This document shows positions 27,759 through 36,308 of a stretch of 52,256 nt of DNA, in pieces. The stretch's first letter is position 1. Every line of letters starts with the position of its first letter. This DNA is from an uncultured Eubacteriales bacterium (GTDB lineage: Bacteria; Bacillota; Clostridia; Christensenellales; Aristaeellaceae). The stretch spans positions 1-52,256 of the forward strand of contig CACWVN010000018.1 in assembly GCA_902764285.1 (NCBI GenBank). Direction: 5' to 3'. Under the pieces are notes generated by a model that was not told the DNA's origin, searched no databases, and was given only the letters and a program-made list of their open reading frames with translations. Both the position numbers and the translations under genes were made by a program.

Positions 27759-28345
27759 CCGAGCGCGAATGGGACCGGCGGCTTCACATCCGTACCATCG
27801 GGCGCGAGGATGAATCCAACGCCAACTATTCCCCCTACGAACCGACGCCCTACCCCGTGCTGCAGCGGCTGGCGGACAGCGGGCTTGTCCGCAGGAAGGA
27901 CTGGCTGCTGGACTACGGCTGCGGCAAGGGCCGCGCGGCGTTCTTCATGGCGTCCGCCGTCGGCTGCCGCGTGACGGGGATCGATCAATCCCAAAAACTG
28001 ATCGAGATCGCGAAGGAAAACCTCCGAAGCGCCCGGCTGGGAGACCGCGTCACGCTGTCCTGCTGCCTGGCGGAGCGGTATGAGATCCAAAGCGAGAATG
28101 CCTTTTTCTTCTTCAATCCTTTCTCCGAAAAGGTTTTCGCCGGCGTACTGCGGCGGCTGGAGCGATCCTGGATGGAAGCGCCGCGCGCGCTGACGCTGCT
28201 GTGCTATTATCCGTCGGAGGCATACGTTCGATGCCTGGACGCCGCGGAGCATGCGTTCAGGCTGGATGAGATCGACTGCGGCGATCTGTTTTCAAAAAAC
28301 AATCCGCGGGAAAGAATCATCGCATATCGGTTTGACGGCCGGTGA
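27755..28345 (+). CDS. Class I SAM-dependent methyltransferase
   Basis: 196 residues. SAM-binding motif I LLDYGCGKGRAAFF (about residues 48-61), motif II VTGIDQSQKLIEIAKENL, and an FFFFNPFS segment in the position of the catalytic/post-II motif. The GTG start at 27755 overlaps the upstream stop by four bases and has GGAAAGGA seven bases before it. An earlier in-frame GTG at 27731 is less likely. The substrate cannot be deduced. Coupling to the phosphoesterase suggests a joint small-molecule or RNA pathway, but this is only inference. Confidence 0.85.
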   Translation: MTEREWDRRLHIRTIGREDESNANYSPYEPTPYPVLQRLADSGLVRRKDWLLDYGCGKGRAAFFMASAVGCRVTGIDQSQKLIEIAKENLRSARLGDRVTLSCCLAERYEIQSENAFFFFNPFSEKVFAGVLRRLERSWMEAPRALTLLCYYPSEAYVRCLDAAEHAFRLDEIDCGDLFSKNNPRERIIAYRFDGR

Positions 28346-28363
28346 AAGGCGGAAGGTGACACC

Positions 28364-28612
28364 ATGAACGATCCCTTTGTTACGATCGACCTCCACGGGC
28401 TGACGCAGGCGGAAGCGATCCGCGTCGTCGACCGCGCCCTGGCGTCCGCGTCGCCCATGACCTATCAGCTCCGGCTGGTCCACGGGTATCACCGGGGAAC
28501 CAACCTGCGGAGCATGATCCAGGACGAATACCGGTATCACCGGAAGGTGCTGCGCATCATGCCCGGCGACAACCCGGGGATTACGATCCTGGTTCTCAGG
28601 GAACTGTATTAA
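28364..28612 (+). CDS. Stand-alone Smr-domain protein
   Basis: 82 residues, essentially one Smr domain. VTIDLHGLTQAEAI matches the xDLHGxxxxEA motif, and LVHGYHRGTNLRSMI corresponds to the HGxGxGxLR motif, here with altered spacing residues. In larger proteins (MutS2, Smr proteins) this domain binds or nicks DNA or RNA. Here there is no partner domain. It lies 18 bases after the methyltransferase and 20 before the HD gene. Confidence 0.82.
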   Translation: MNDPFVTIDLHGLTQAEAIRVVDRALASASPMTYQLRLVHGYHRGTNLRSMIQDEYRYHRKVLRIMPGDNPGITILVLRELY

Positions 28613-28632
28613 TGCAAAACGGAGGAATGGCC

Positions 28633-29199
28633 ATGCTTACACTGGCGAGAGCGCGCGAACTGAACCAGACGATGGTCACGGAGGAGCATCTGCTGATCCA
28701 CGCCCTGAACGTCTCCTTCGCCATGGGCGCGATGGCGGAGCACTTCGGCGAGGATGTGGAACACTGGCAGGCCGTCGGCATCCTGCACGATTATGATTAT
28801 GAAAAATACCCCGACGAGCACCTGCAGCATACCGAGGCGCCGCTGCTTGCCGCCGGCGTGGATCCGGAGGACGTGCGCGCGATCATGAGCCACGGCTACG
28901 GCATCTGCACGGATGTGGAGCCGGTCACGAACCTGGAAAAGTCCCTGTATACGGTGGACGAGCTGACGGGCATCATCCAGGCCTGCGCCCGGATGCGCCC
29001 CAGGGGCATCACGGACCTGGAAGTGAAGAGCTTCATGAAGAAGTTCAAGGACAGGAAATTCGCGGCCAAGTGCGACCGGGATCTGGTCCTGAAGGGCTGC
29101 GAGATGCTGGGCATGGACATTCGGGACGTGGCGGCGATCTGCATCGAAGGCATGCGGGAACACGCCGCGGAGATAGGACTGCTGGGAACAGAGGCTTGA
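28633..29199 (+). CDS. HD-domain protein (putative phosphohydrolase)
   Basis: 188 residues. The HD metal site is visible: HALNVSFAM (first His), GILHDYDYEKYP (HD pair) and a later IMSHGYG. No synthetase or sensor domain is attached. Start at 28633, seven bases after CGGAGG; an ATG at 28612 overlaps the smr stop and lacks a site. Homologues are generally uncharacterised HD hydrolases; the substrate is unknown. It is four bases upstream of the MATE gene. Confidence 0.85.
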   Translation: MLTLARARELNQTMVTEEHLLIHALNVSFAMGAMAEHFGEDVEHWQAVGILHDYDYEKYPDEHLQHTEAPLLAAGVDPEDVRAIMSHGYGICTDVEPVTNLEKSLYTVDELTGIIQACARMRPRGITDLEVKSFMKKFKDRKFAAKCDRDLVLKGCEMLGMDIRDVAAICIEGMREHAAEIGLLGTEA

Positions 29200-29203
29200 C
29201 CCC

Positions 29204-30556
29204 ATGGCAAAGATCATTCGCGACCTGACGACGGGAAGCGTCCCGAAGACGCTGCTGCGCTTTTCCCTGCCGCTTTTCATGTCAGGGCTGCTTCAGATGG
29301 TTTACAACATGGTGGATATGATCGTCGTCGGGCGTTTCGTGGGCACGCGCGGCCTGTCCGCCGTGTCCATCGGCGGCGAAGTGCTGATGCTGATCACCTT
29401 CGTGGCCATGGGCTTTTCCAACGCCGGGCAGATACTGATTTCCCGCTATGTCGGCGAAAACCGGCGGGACAAGGTCGGCGAGATGGTGGGCACGCTGTTC
29501 ACGCTGCTGATGAGCCTGGCGGTCGTCATCACGGGCCTCCTCCTGCTCTGCTACCGTTCGATCATCAACTGGCTGAACACGCCCGCGGACATCTGGGAAT
29601 ACACCCGGCAATACAGCGTCACCTGCGTATTCGGCATCGTGTTCATCTACGGATACAACCTGGTCTCCGCGATCCTGCGCGGCATGGGCGATTCAAAGCA
29701 CCCGTTCCTGTTCATCGCCATCGCCTCCGCCATCAACGTGATCCTGGATATCCTGTTCGTCGGCCCGCTGGGCCTTGGGCCGCTGGGCGCCGCGCTGGCG
29801 ACGGTGATCGGCCAGGCCGTCAGCTTCCTGTTTGCGCTGCGGCTGCTGTATAAAAACCGGGAACAGATCGGCTTCGATTTCAAGCCCGCCCACTTCCGGC
29901 TGTATCCGTCGGTCACCCGGCCGCTGATCTCGCTGGGCGTCCCGATGGTGATACAATCCGCCGCGATCACGTTTTCGATGCTGTTCGTCAACGCCTACGT
30001 CAACACCTACGGCACGGTGGCCGTGGCGGTGACGGGCGTGGCCAGGAAGCTGGAAAGCATGATCGGCGTGGTATCCCAGGCCATCTCATCGGCGGGCGGC
30101 GCGATGATCGCCCAGGCGCTCGGCGCGGGCAAGATCAGGCGCGTGCCGAAGATCGTGCTGCACGCGCTGTGGATCGTGGCGATCCCCGCCAGCATCTTCG
30201 CGCTGATCACCGCCCTGCGGCCCCAGTGGCTCTTCGGCCTGTTTTCGGACGACGCCGCGGTGCTGGAGATGGCGATCACCTATATCCCCGTGGCGATGAT
30301 CCAGTACCTGGGCTCGACGCTTCGCCCGGCCAACTTCGCGCTCATCAACGGATCGGGCAATTCAAAGCTGAATCTGCTGGTGGCGCTGCTGGACGGCATG
30401 ATCTGCCGCATCGGGCTGGCGCTGCTGCTGGGCGTGGCGCTGGGGCTGGGCATCCGGGGCTTCTGGCTCGGCAACGCGCTGTCGGGCCTGGTGCCGTTTA
30501 TGATCGGCGCCTGCTACCTGCTCTCCGGCGCGTGGAAAAAGCGCGCGTCCGCGTAA
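29204..30556 (+). CDS. MATE-family multidrug exporter
   Basis: 450 residues, 12 predicted TM helices in two bundles. Typical motifs: GSVPKTLLRFSLPLFMSGLL at the start, MVYNMVDMIVVGRFVG, and YVNTYGTVAVAVTGVARKLE in the second half. It lacks the ATPase tail of the other MATE gene at 23266-25005. The start is four bases beyond the HD stop with only a weak ribosome site, so coupling is likely. The transported compound is unknown; cations or antibiotics are usual. Confidence 0.93.
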   Translation: MAKIIRDLTTGSVPKTLLRFSLPLFMSGLLQMVYNMVDMIVVGRFVGTRGLSAVSIGGEVLMLITFVAMGFSNAGQILISRYVGENRRDKVGEMVGTLFTLLMSLAVVITGLLLLCYRSIINWLNTPADIWEYTRQYSVTCVFGIVFIYGYNLVSAILRGMGDSKHPFLFIAIASAINVILDILFVGPLGLGPLGAALATVIGQAVSFLFALRLLYKNREQIGFDFKPAHFRLYPSVTRPLISLGVPMVIQSAAITFSMLFVNAYVNTYGTVAVAVTGVARKLESMIGVVSQAISSAGGAMIAQALGAGKIRRVPKIVLHALWIVAIPASIFALITALRPQWLFGLFSDDAAVLEMAITYIPVAMIQYLGSTLRPANFALINGSGNSKLNLLVALLDGMICRIGLALLLGVALGLGIRGFWLGNALSGLVPFMIGACYLLSGAWKKRASA

Positions 30557-30606
30557 GCCTCGATCCGGCAAGCCGCCCATCGGGCGTTTCAGAAAGGACG
30601 GACGAA

Positions 30607-31320
30607 ATGATCGGAACCCTCGTCAACACCGCCGGGATCGTCGCCGGCGGCCTCTGCGGGCATCTCTTCGGAAAGGCCCTCAAAAACCGGCATCAGGAAA
30701 CGCTGACCATGGCCTGCGGCGTCAGCACGCTGTTCATCGGCATCGCCGGCGCCATGCAGCAGATGCTGCACAACGAAGCCATGCCGGGCGGCGGCGCGAT
30801 GCTGGTGGTGGCGTGCCTCGCCCTGGGCGGCCTGATCGGCGAACTGATCAACATCGAGCGCGGCTTTGAAGCCTTCGGGGAATGGCTGAAGGTCAGGACG
30901 GGCAACGCCCGGGATCAGGGCTTCGTCAACGGCTTCGTCACCGCGTCGCTGACGGTCTGCATCGGCGCGATGGCCATCGTCGGCGCCATCCAGGACGGTT
31001 TGACCGGCGACTGGTCCACCCTGGGGGCCAAGGCCATACTCGATCTCATCATCGTCATGGTGATGACCTGTTCCCTGGGAAAGGGATGCGTCTTTTCCGC
31101 GATTCCCGTGCTGGTCTGGGAGGGCCTGCTGACGCTGCTGGCTGGCGCGCTGAAACCCATCATGACAGATCTCGCCATGGGCTATCTGTCCCTCGTCGGC
31201 AACGTGCTCATCTTCTGCGTGGGGCTGAATCTGGTTTGGGGCAAGCGGATCCGGGTGGCCAACCTGCTGCCCGCCGTCGTGCTGGCCGTCCTGGCGGCGT
31301 ATCTGCCCATCGGGTTTTAG
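30607..31320 (+). CDS. DUF554 family membrane protein
   Basis: 237 residues with six or seven TM segments. MIGTLVNTAGIVAGGLCGHL at the N-terminus, LSGL-like glycine-rich helices and GNVLIFCVGLNLVWGKRIRV at the C-terminus are characteristic of the YdfK/YqgA (DUF554) family. The family's transport function is unproven. GAAAGGACG precedes the ATG at 30607; the open frame upstream overlaps the MATE gene and is a shadow. It is 50 bases from the MATE gene and 59 from the GH51 gene. Confidence 0.9.
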   Translation: MIGTLVNTAGIVAGGLCGHLFGKALKNRHQETLTMACGVSTLFIGIAGAMQQMLHNEAMPGGGAMLVVACLALGGLIGELINIERGFEAFGEWLKVRTGNARDQGFVNGFVTASLTVCIGAMAIVGAIQDGLTGDWSTLGAKAILDLIIVMVMTCSLGKGCVFSAIPVLVWEGLLTLLAGALKPIMTDLAMGYLSLVGNVLIFCVGLNLVWGKRIRVANLLPAVVLAVLAAYLPIGF

Positions 31321-31379
31321 CGCGACCGCCGGGTTGAAATACGAACCATGATTTCCGCCGTGAAGAAAGGATGAATCCC

Positions 31380-32996
31380 ATGAAAAAGGCGAGGATGACC
31401 CTGCACCCCGAATACCGGATCGGCGACATCTCCCCGCGCCTGTTCGGGGCGTTCCTGGAGCCCATCGGCTCCATGGTCAACGGCAGCATGTACAACCCCA
31501 AGCACCCTTCGGCGGACAGCCAGGGCATGCGGGCGGATTTTTACCGGGCGCTGGCGGAAACCGGGCTGCCCTGCGTGCGCCTGCCCGGCGGCAATTTCGT
31601 GTCCGGCTGGCAGTGGAAGGATTCCATCGGCCCGCGGGATGCGCGCAAGGTGCATCTGGATCCGGCGTGGTTCCAGGTCATCCCCAACGACGTGGGGCAC
31701 GACGAATACCTTCAATGGGCGGAAAAGGCCGGCGCGGAGGCCGTCTATACGGTCAACCTGGGCACCGGCACCATCCAGGACGCGATGGACTGCGTGGAAT
31801 ACACCAACTTCGCGGGCGGCACCTGGTGGTCGGACCTGCGCCGGAAAAACGGCCGCGAGCAGCCGTACAACGTGAAGACCTGGTGTCTGGGAAACGAGAT
31901 GGACGGTCCCTGGCAGATCGCTTCCTGGGAGCGGGATCCCCGGGGCTACGGCGTGCGCGCCCACGAAACCAGCAAGGCCATGAAGTGGATCGACCCGCGC
32001 ATCGAAACCATCGCCTGCGTCTCCTCTTCCCCGTTTCTGAACCACTACCCCGACTGGGATTTGCAGGCGCTGGAGCAGTGCTACGACTCGGTGGATTACA
32101 TCTCGCTGCATCATTATCACAGCGCGCCGCCCGACCTGCCCGGGGCGCTGCTTGCGGGGTACCGGGCTTTTGAGGATTACATCCGCACGGAGATCGCGCT
32201 GTGCGACTACCTGCGCGCCAAACTGCGCACCCGCAAGACCATGATGCTGGCGCTGGACGAGTACGGCAGCATGTTCCGCCCGCGGGGCGAGACCCGGCTG
32301 GGCCTGGGCGGCCGGCAGAACGCGGAGATGTTCTTCCAGTTCGATCCCCGGAGGACCTACGTGCGCCACGACCCGGACGACTGGTCCACGCTCAGGAACC
32401 CGCCCATGGACAACGAAATGCTGGCCGCGCTGGGCACCGCCAGCACGATGATGGTCATGCTGCGCCACGCGGACCGGGTCAAAATCGGCTGCGCCACCGG
32501 CGGCCTGAACTGCCTGTGCCGCACGGACCGGGAACACGCATGGAAGGGCGCGGCGCATTATCCGTTCACCCAGATGATCCGCTGGGCCCGGGGAACGTCC
32601 CTCTTCTGCCCGGTGGAATGCGAGCGGTACGACGTGCCGGGCTACGCCATCGACGACATGAACCAATACGGCGGTTTCAGCGACGTAGATACCATCCAGG
32701 CCGCGGCCGCGCTGGACGAAGAAAACGGCGTGATGACGGTGTTCGTCATCAACGCCGATTTGGAGGACGCCCAGCAGCTGACCCTGGACGCGCGCGGATT
32801 TGAGGGCTGGGCGCTGCGGGCGCACATCGAAATGCACGCCGGATCCGCCGATGCCGCCAACACCTGGGATCACCCGGACACCATCGTCCCGCGGGACGTC
32901 CCGGACACCCGATTTGATTCGGGCATCGTCACGGCGCGGCTGGAAAAGGCGTCCTGGAACGTATTCCGATTCAGCCGCGCGAAGGACGGTCGGTAG
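31380..32996 (+). CDS. GH51-type alpha-L-arabinofuranosidase
   Basis: 538 residues. Removes arabinofuranose side chains from plant polysaccharides or oligosaccharides. GH51 landmarks: LFGAFLEPIG (N-terminal), LRLPGGNFVSG-like CVRLPGGNFVSGWQW, the acid/base Glu173 in TWCLGNEMDG, and the nucleophile Glu294 in LALDEYGSMF. A C-terminal beta-sandwich follows. No signal peptide, so it acts inside the cell on imported oligosaccharides. Start at 31380, behind AAAGGA; an ATG at 31371 sits on that site. Last gene of the plus-strand run. Confidence 0.9.
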   Translation: MKKARMTLHPEYRIGDISPRLFGAFLEPIGSMVNGSMYNPKHPSADSQGMRADFYRALAETGLPCVRLPGGNFVSGWQWKDSIGPRDARKVHLDPAWFQVIPNDVGHDEYLQWAEKAGAEAVYTVNLGTGTIQDAMDCVEYTNFAGGTWWSDLRRKNGREQPYNVKTWCLGNEMDGPWQIASWERDPRGYGVRAHETSKAMKWIDPRIETIACVSSSPFLNHYPDWDLQALEQCYDSVDYISLHHYHSAPPDLPGALLAGYRAFEDYIRTEIALCDYLRAKLRTRKTMMLALDEYGSMFRPRGETRLGLGGRQNAEMFFQFDPRRTYVRHDPDDWSTLRNPPMDNEMLAALGTASTMMVMLRHADRVKIGCATGGLNCLCRTDREHAWKGAAHYPFTQMIRWARGTSLFCPVECERYDVPGYAIDDMNQYGGFSDVDTIQAAAALDEENGVMTVFVINADLEDAQQLTLDARGFEGWALRAHIEMHAGSADAANTWDHPDTIVPRDVPDTRFDSGIVTARLEKASWNVFRFSRAKDGR

Positions 32997-33025
32997 AAAG
33001 TGCGGCGCGGCCGGGATCCCGATGA

Positions 33026-33577
33026 TCAGCCTTCGGGAAGATCCTTTGCCAGCTTCATCGCGTCGTCCGTTCCGAACGTGCGACGGATGACCGTCTCGAC
33101 GTATTTCCTGATCAGCAAATCGTCATCGACGAGCGTAAAGAACCGCAGCACCCGCGTCTGGTTGAACCAGACGATTTTCATGGGCGCCATCAGCGTCCGG
33201 CTGATCCCCGCGATGCTGAGCACGCTGTTTTCCGGCTCCAGCTCCGGCGTCTCCTTGCAGCAGTCGTTATGATTATGGTAGGATTCGGTGATGTCCGTCT
33301 CATCCGCGCCAATTGAAGATACCGTCACCTGGGAGATGTTATCCAGATCGGCTTCGGCCATGTAATCCGCCCATCCCAGCATGGTTTCCCAGCCGTATCC
33401 CTGCGCGGCCAGAAGGATGTCATACTGCTGCCACCCGTTTATCGAGAAGTGCTGCATTTCGCCGATATACGTAATATCATCCAGCCGGTCTTCCGTCTCG
33501 TCGGTGGAATCGACGGTTTCCGCATAGCCCGCCAGACACAGCAGCGCCGCGAGCAGGATACAAATGGCTTTCTTCAC
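33026..33577 (-). CDS. Exported protein of unknown function
   Basis: 183 residues, GTG start at 33577 behind GGAGGTG. The Sec signal (KKAICILLAALLCLAGYA) has a Cys but no typical lipobox. The mature part is acidic, with a CC pair (NDCCKETP) and no family I recognise. It is convergent with the GH51 gene. The 33578-33819 gap holds no gene. Confidence 0.7.
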   Translation of the reverse strand: MKKAICILLAALLCLAGYAETVDSTDETEDRLDDITYIGEMQHFSINGWQQYDILLAAQGYGWETMLGWADYMAEADLDNISQVTVSSIGADETDITESYHNHNDCCKETPELEPENSVLSIAGISRTLMAPMKIVWFNQTRVLRFFTLVDDDLLIRKYVETVIRRTFGTDDAMKLAKDLPEG

Positions 33578-33819
33578 AAGAATACACCTCCGGAAAAAAT
33601 GATGGCGATTTCAGTCGTGCGACCTTTACGCCCCGCGCTGCTGCCTGACGGCAAGCGCGGGTTTCGGATGCGCCTTGTCCCTTCGTGACTGCGCTTGCAT
33701 CCTCAGTCCGGCTTTGCCGGAGAAAACGTTCCGTTTTCCTAATCAGTTTACCACGATATCCTTCACCTGTAAAGCGTCCGCATTCCGTTCGGCGCCTGTT
33801 GCTCTCTGTCCATCGCTTT

Positions 33820-35691
33820 TCATCGGCGCCTTTTCGACATCCAAAGGCGTATATCAAAAGCCTTGCGGCACAATTGCATGCGCTCAAAATAAAAACACGG
33901 CAGTTCTGACAATCGTTGGTTCAGAATTGCCGTGCTTTTTGGTGCAGCAGAGCAATCCAAACCCGAACCTTTTACGTTCTTCTCCACGGCCTCTTTGGCC
34001 TCGTCTAAGGTGATCGCCTTCGTGCTGTCCCTATAGTTGAAGGTCAGCACCAACTTGTCGTCGTAGAGGTAGATGGCGTTGATAAAGCTGTCGATCAGTA
34101 TCTGACGATGCTCCCTCCTGCTGACATCCAGCTTGCGGAAGCGCTCCAGCCAGAACGTGACGAACTCCGCCGGAACTCGCGGCTTTTCCAGCTTCTCACA
34201 GGCGATCCTGTTCTCCAAATCCTTCTTGGCGGCTTCCAACGCCTCCAGGCGGGATTTGGTGGACTTGGTGAGGATGCCCTGTTGAATGGCGTTCAGCATA
34301 TTCTGTATGCCGGTTTCCGCCTCACGCAGCTGCTGCTCCAACAGAGGAAGCGTGGTGTTCTCGCGATCCTGCAGGTCCATCACCATCGACACGACGGCCT
34401 CGATCACCCGGTCGTCGTTCAACATCTTCATGGTCTCGTTGACGACCAGATCCTCCAGCCAATCCTTGCGCACAGGCTTCTTGTGGCAGCCCCGGTGCTT
34501 CTTCGCGCTGACGCACTTGTAATAGTGGTAGACCTTGCCTGCATGGCTGGTGCCGGCCTCGCCGCACAGGTACGCGCCGCAGTAGCCGCAAAACAGCTTG
34601 GTCGTCAGCAGGTAGTCGTCCTCGGCCTTGTGACGGGCCGGGGCCTTCTTGTTCTTCGCCATCTTCTCCTGTACCCTCTCGAACAACTCCCTGGGCACGA
34701 TGGGCGGGATGCCGGTGGGAATGACGATGTCGCGGAATTTGAACTCGCCCATGTAGCGCCGATTATGCAGCAGGAGCTGGACGTTGTTGTAGTTCATGGG
34801 CATGCCGCGCCTGCTCCTCACGCCTTGCTCGTTCAGCCAATCCCGTATCTGCGTCATGGTCGCGCCTTCCGCGTAGCGCTTGTACGTCTCCAGGATGAAC
34901 GGCGCGGTCACGGGGTCGATTTGTAGGTGATGTTCCTCGTCTACCACATAGCCAATGGGCAGCCGCCCTCCGTTGAACTTGCCCTTCAGGGCGTTCTCCG
35001 TCATCCCGCGAATGACCTTCTCTGACAGATCGGCGGAATAGTATTCCGCATAGCCCTCCAGCACCGATACCTTGACGCCGTTCTTCTTCAGCGCAGCCTT
35101 GTAGCGAGCACTGTCATAGCGATTGCGGGCAAAGCGGTCCAGCTTCCAGACGATGATGACATCGAACAACTTTTTACCGCTGTCCTTGATCATCTCCTGA
35201 AAGGCCGGTCGGTTGTCCGTCTTGGCGGAAAAGGCGCGATCGATATAGTTTCGCAGGATCGTGATGTCGTTCTTCTGCGCAAAAGCAGTACATTCGCGCA
35301 GCTGGCCCTCTATGCTCTCCTCACGCTGGTTGTCCGAGGAATAGCGGGCGTAGATCACAGCTTTCAGAGTGGCCTTTAACCGGGCGTTCATCGGCGATTT
35401 GGGATCGAAGCACATTTCGATGAACTGTTCCATTTCAGGGTAGCCCTGCTCCAGTTTGGGCTGATTCTGGAAGGTGCGTCCATGCGGGTCGTCCGTGCGT
35501 CCGAAGATGTAGTCCAACGACACATCGAAAAAGTCCGCGTAGCGCAACAGCGTTTCATAGGGCGGGTCGGACTGATCGTTCTCGTATCGGTTGACAGCCG
35601 ACTGTTTGAGACCCAATGCCTGCGCCAGCTTGGCCTGGGAGAGATTTACCGTTCCCCGCAGCGAGCGCAGCCTTTCAGCGACGATTTCCAT
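33820..35691 (-). CDS. Large serine recombinase with N-terminal XRE domain (Tn4451/TnpX-like)
   Basis: 623 residues. Residues 1-64 form a complete XRE helix-turn-helix (LSQAKLAQALGLKQSAVNRY). A linker follows, then the resolvase domain with catalytic Ser118 in YARYSSDNQ, WKLDRFARNRYD and ENALKGKFNGGRLPIGYVVD. A Recombinase domain and a zinc ribbon (FCGYCGAYLCG...YYKC...GC) come next. A coiled coil (roughly 455-520) and the ending DDKLVLTFNY complete the usual layout. The last 38 codons lie beyond a terminator-like hairpin and look non-native. GGAGGT precedes the ATG, and a consensus promoter is at 35718-35746. It should catalyse integration or excision; the added regulator domain may autoregulate it. 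Confidence 0.9.
   Translation of the reverse strand: MEIVAERLRSLRGTVNLSQAKLAQALGLKQSAVNRYENDQSDPPYETLLRYADFFDVSLDYIFGRTDDPHGRTFQNQPKLEQGYPEMEQFIEMCFDPKSPMNARLKATLKAVIYARYSSDNQREESIEGQLRECTAFAQKNDITILRNYIDRAFSAKTDNRPAFQEMIKDSGKKLFDVIIVWKLDRFARNRYDSARYKAALKKNGVKVSVLEGYAEYYSADLSEKVIRGMTENALKGKFNGGRLPIGYVVDEEHHLQIDPVTAPFILETYKRYAEGATMTQIRDWLNEQGVRSRRGMPMNYNNVQLLLHNRRYMGEFKFRDIVIPTGIPPIVPRELFERVQEKMAKNKKAPARHKAEDDYLLTTKLFCGYCGAYLCGEAGTSHAGKVYHYYKCVSAKKHRGCHKKPVRKDWLEDLVVNETMKMLNDDRVIEAVVSMVMDLQDRENTTLPLLEQQLREAETGIQNMLNAIQQGILTKSTKSRLEALEAAKKDLENRIACEKLEKPRVPAEFVTFWLERFRKLDVSRREHRQILIDSFINAIYLYDDKLVLTFNYRDSTKAITLDEAKEAVEKNVKGSGLDCSAAPKSTAILNQRLSELPCFYFERMQLCRKAFDIRLWMSKRRR
33883..33934 (-). terminator. 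Terminator-like hairpin inside the recombinase 3' end
   Basis: A 14-bp stem with one G-U pair (33896-33909 with 33921-33934), followed on the minus strand by TTTTTATTTTG (33895-33885). It lies within the last 50 codons of the recombinase frame. Confidence 0.7.
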
Positions 35692-35717
35692 GCTGTACCT
35701 CCAAATTTGATACTTGC

Positions 35718-35746
35718 ATTATATCGAAATCTGGATTTTCTGTCAA
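35718..35746 (-). promoter_or_regulatory. Consensus promoter of the XRE-recombinase gene
   Basis: Minus strand TTGACA (35746-35741), 17-base spacer, TATAAT (35723-35718): a perfect sigma-A promoter. An imperfect dyad (atttcga...tcaaat) spans the -10 and could be an operator for the XRE domain; that part is speculative. Confidence 0.88.
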
Positions 35747-35790
35747 CACATAAAACAAATTATGATTGAACTATAACACGTGTATAAATC

Positions 35791-36141
35791 CTATGCGTAC
35801 ACCAAATCATGTAGAACGATCTCGTTCGCCCTGCCTCGGATGCTGTTCATTCTTTGTACCCATTCCAACTGATTCCGCGCCTTCAGTGTTTCTGTCACAC
35901 CTTCGGCCTCTGCCATTTGGGTCATCAAGCTATCGAAAAGGCCGTAGGCTTGCTCGTCGATTTCGAGCAAATGGCTGTTTAATCCTCCCGCCAGCAGCAG
36001 TTCCGTATACACCTCTTGCCTATGTTCCCTCAGATAATCCCTGCGCAGACGGCCATATTTGCCGAGTTGCGCGGAATCTTCCAACTCAATCAACGTATCT
36101 GGATGATGACTGTCTTCACTGCAATTGACTGTCGACTTCAT
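35791..36141 (-). CDS. tnpV: TnpV-type transposon-encoded protein
   Basis: 116 residues matching the small TnpV proteins of Tn4451-type mobilisable elements: GKYGRLRRDYLREHR, ELLLAGGLNSHLLEIDEQA, and a C-terminus with RMNSIRGRANEIVLHDLVY. Its biochemical role in those elements is not established. Start at 36141 behind GGAAG; an upstream in-frame GTG (36162) is less likely. It lies 100 bases upstream of the recombinase, on the same strand, which supports one mobile element. Confidence 0.85.
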   Translation of the reverse strand: MKSTVNCSEDSHHPDTLIELEDSAQLGKYGRLRRDYLREHRQEVYTELLLAGGLNSHLLEIDEQAYGLFDSLMTQMAEAEGVTETLKARNQLEWVQRMNSIRGRANEIVLHDLVYA

Positions 36142-36235
36142 CCTCACACTTCCTTTCGTCACGCTTTAGCATGGTAAAGCGAAGTATATCAACCGAGATC
36201 GTTTTTGTCAAGAAGATTTTTGGATATAAAGAATA

Positions 36236-36296
36236 AGTCCGTTAGCGCGCTACATTCGCATTGTAGAGGTCACCGGTTCGAATCTGGTATGCTCCA
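36236..36296 (+). pseudogene. 5'-truncated tRNA-Ala (CGC) gene, likely integration scar
   Basis: The 3' two-thirds of a tRNA gene. The anticodon stem CTACA (36250-36254) pairs with TGTAG (36262-36266) around the loop TTCGCAT, with anticodon CGC at 36257-36259. The T-arm is ACCGG-TTCGAAT-CTGGT (36272-36288), and the acceptor 3' strand ATGCTCC plus A73 ends at 36296. Position 70 would be U, as in the G3-U70 pair of tRNA-Ala. A partial D-loop (AGTCCGTTAGCGC) remains, but the 5' acceptor strand GGGGCAT is absent upstream. CCA is not encoded. A terminator follows at 36309. Confidence 0.72.
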
Positions 36297-36308
36297 TTCC
36301 CCGACGGC

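Noticed and set aside
36236..36296. Functional tRNA gene
   Set aside because: The 5' acceptor strand and part of the D-arm are absent, so it cannot fold as a complete tRNA.
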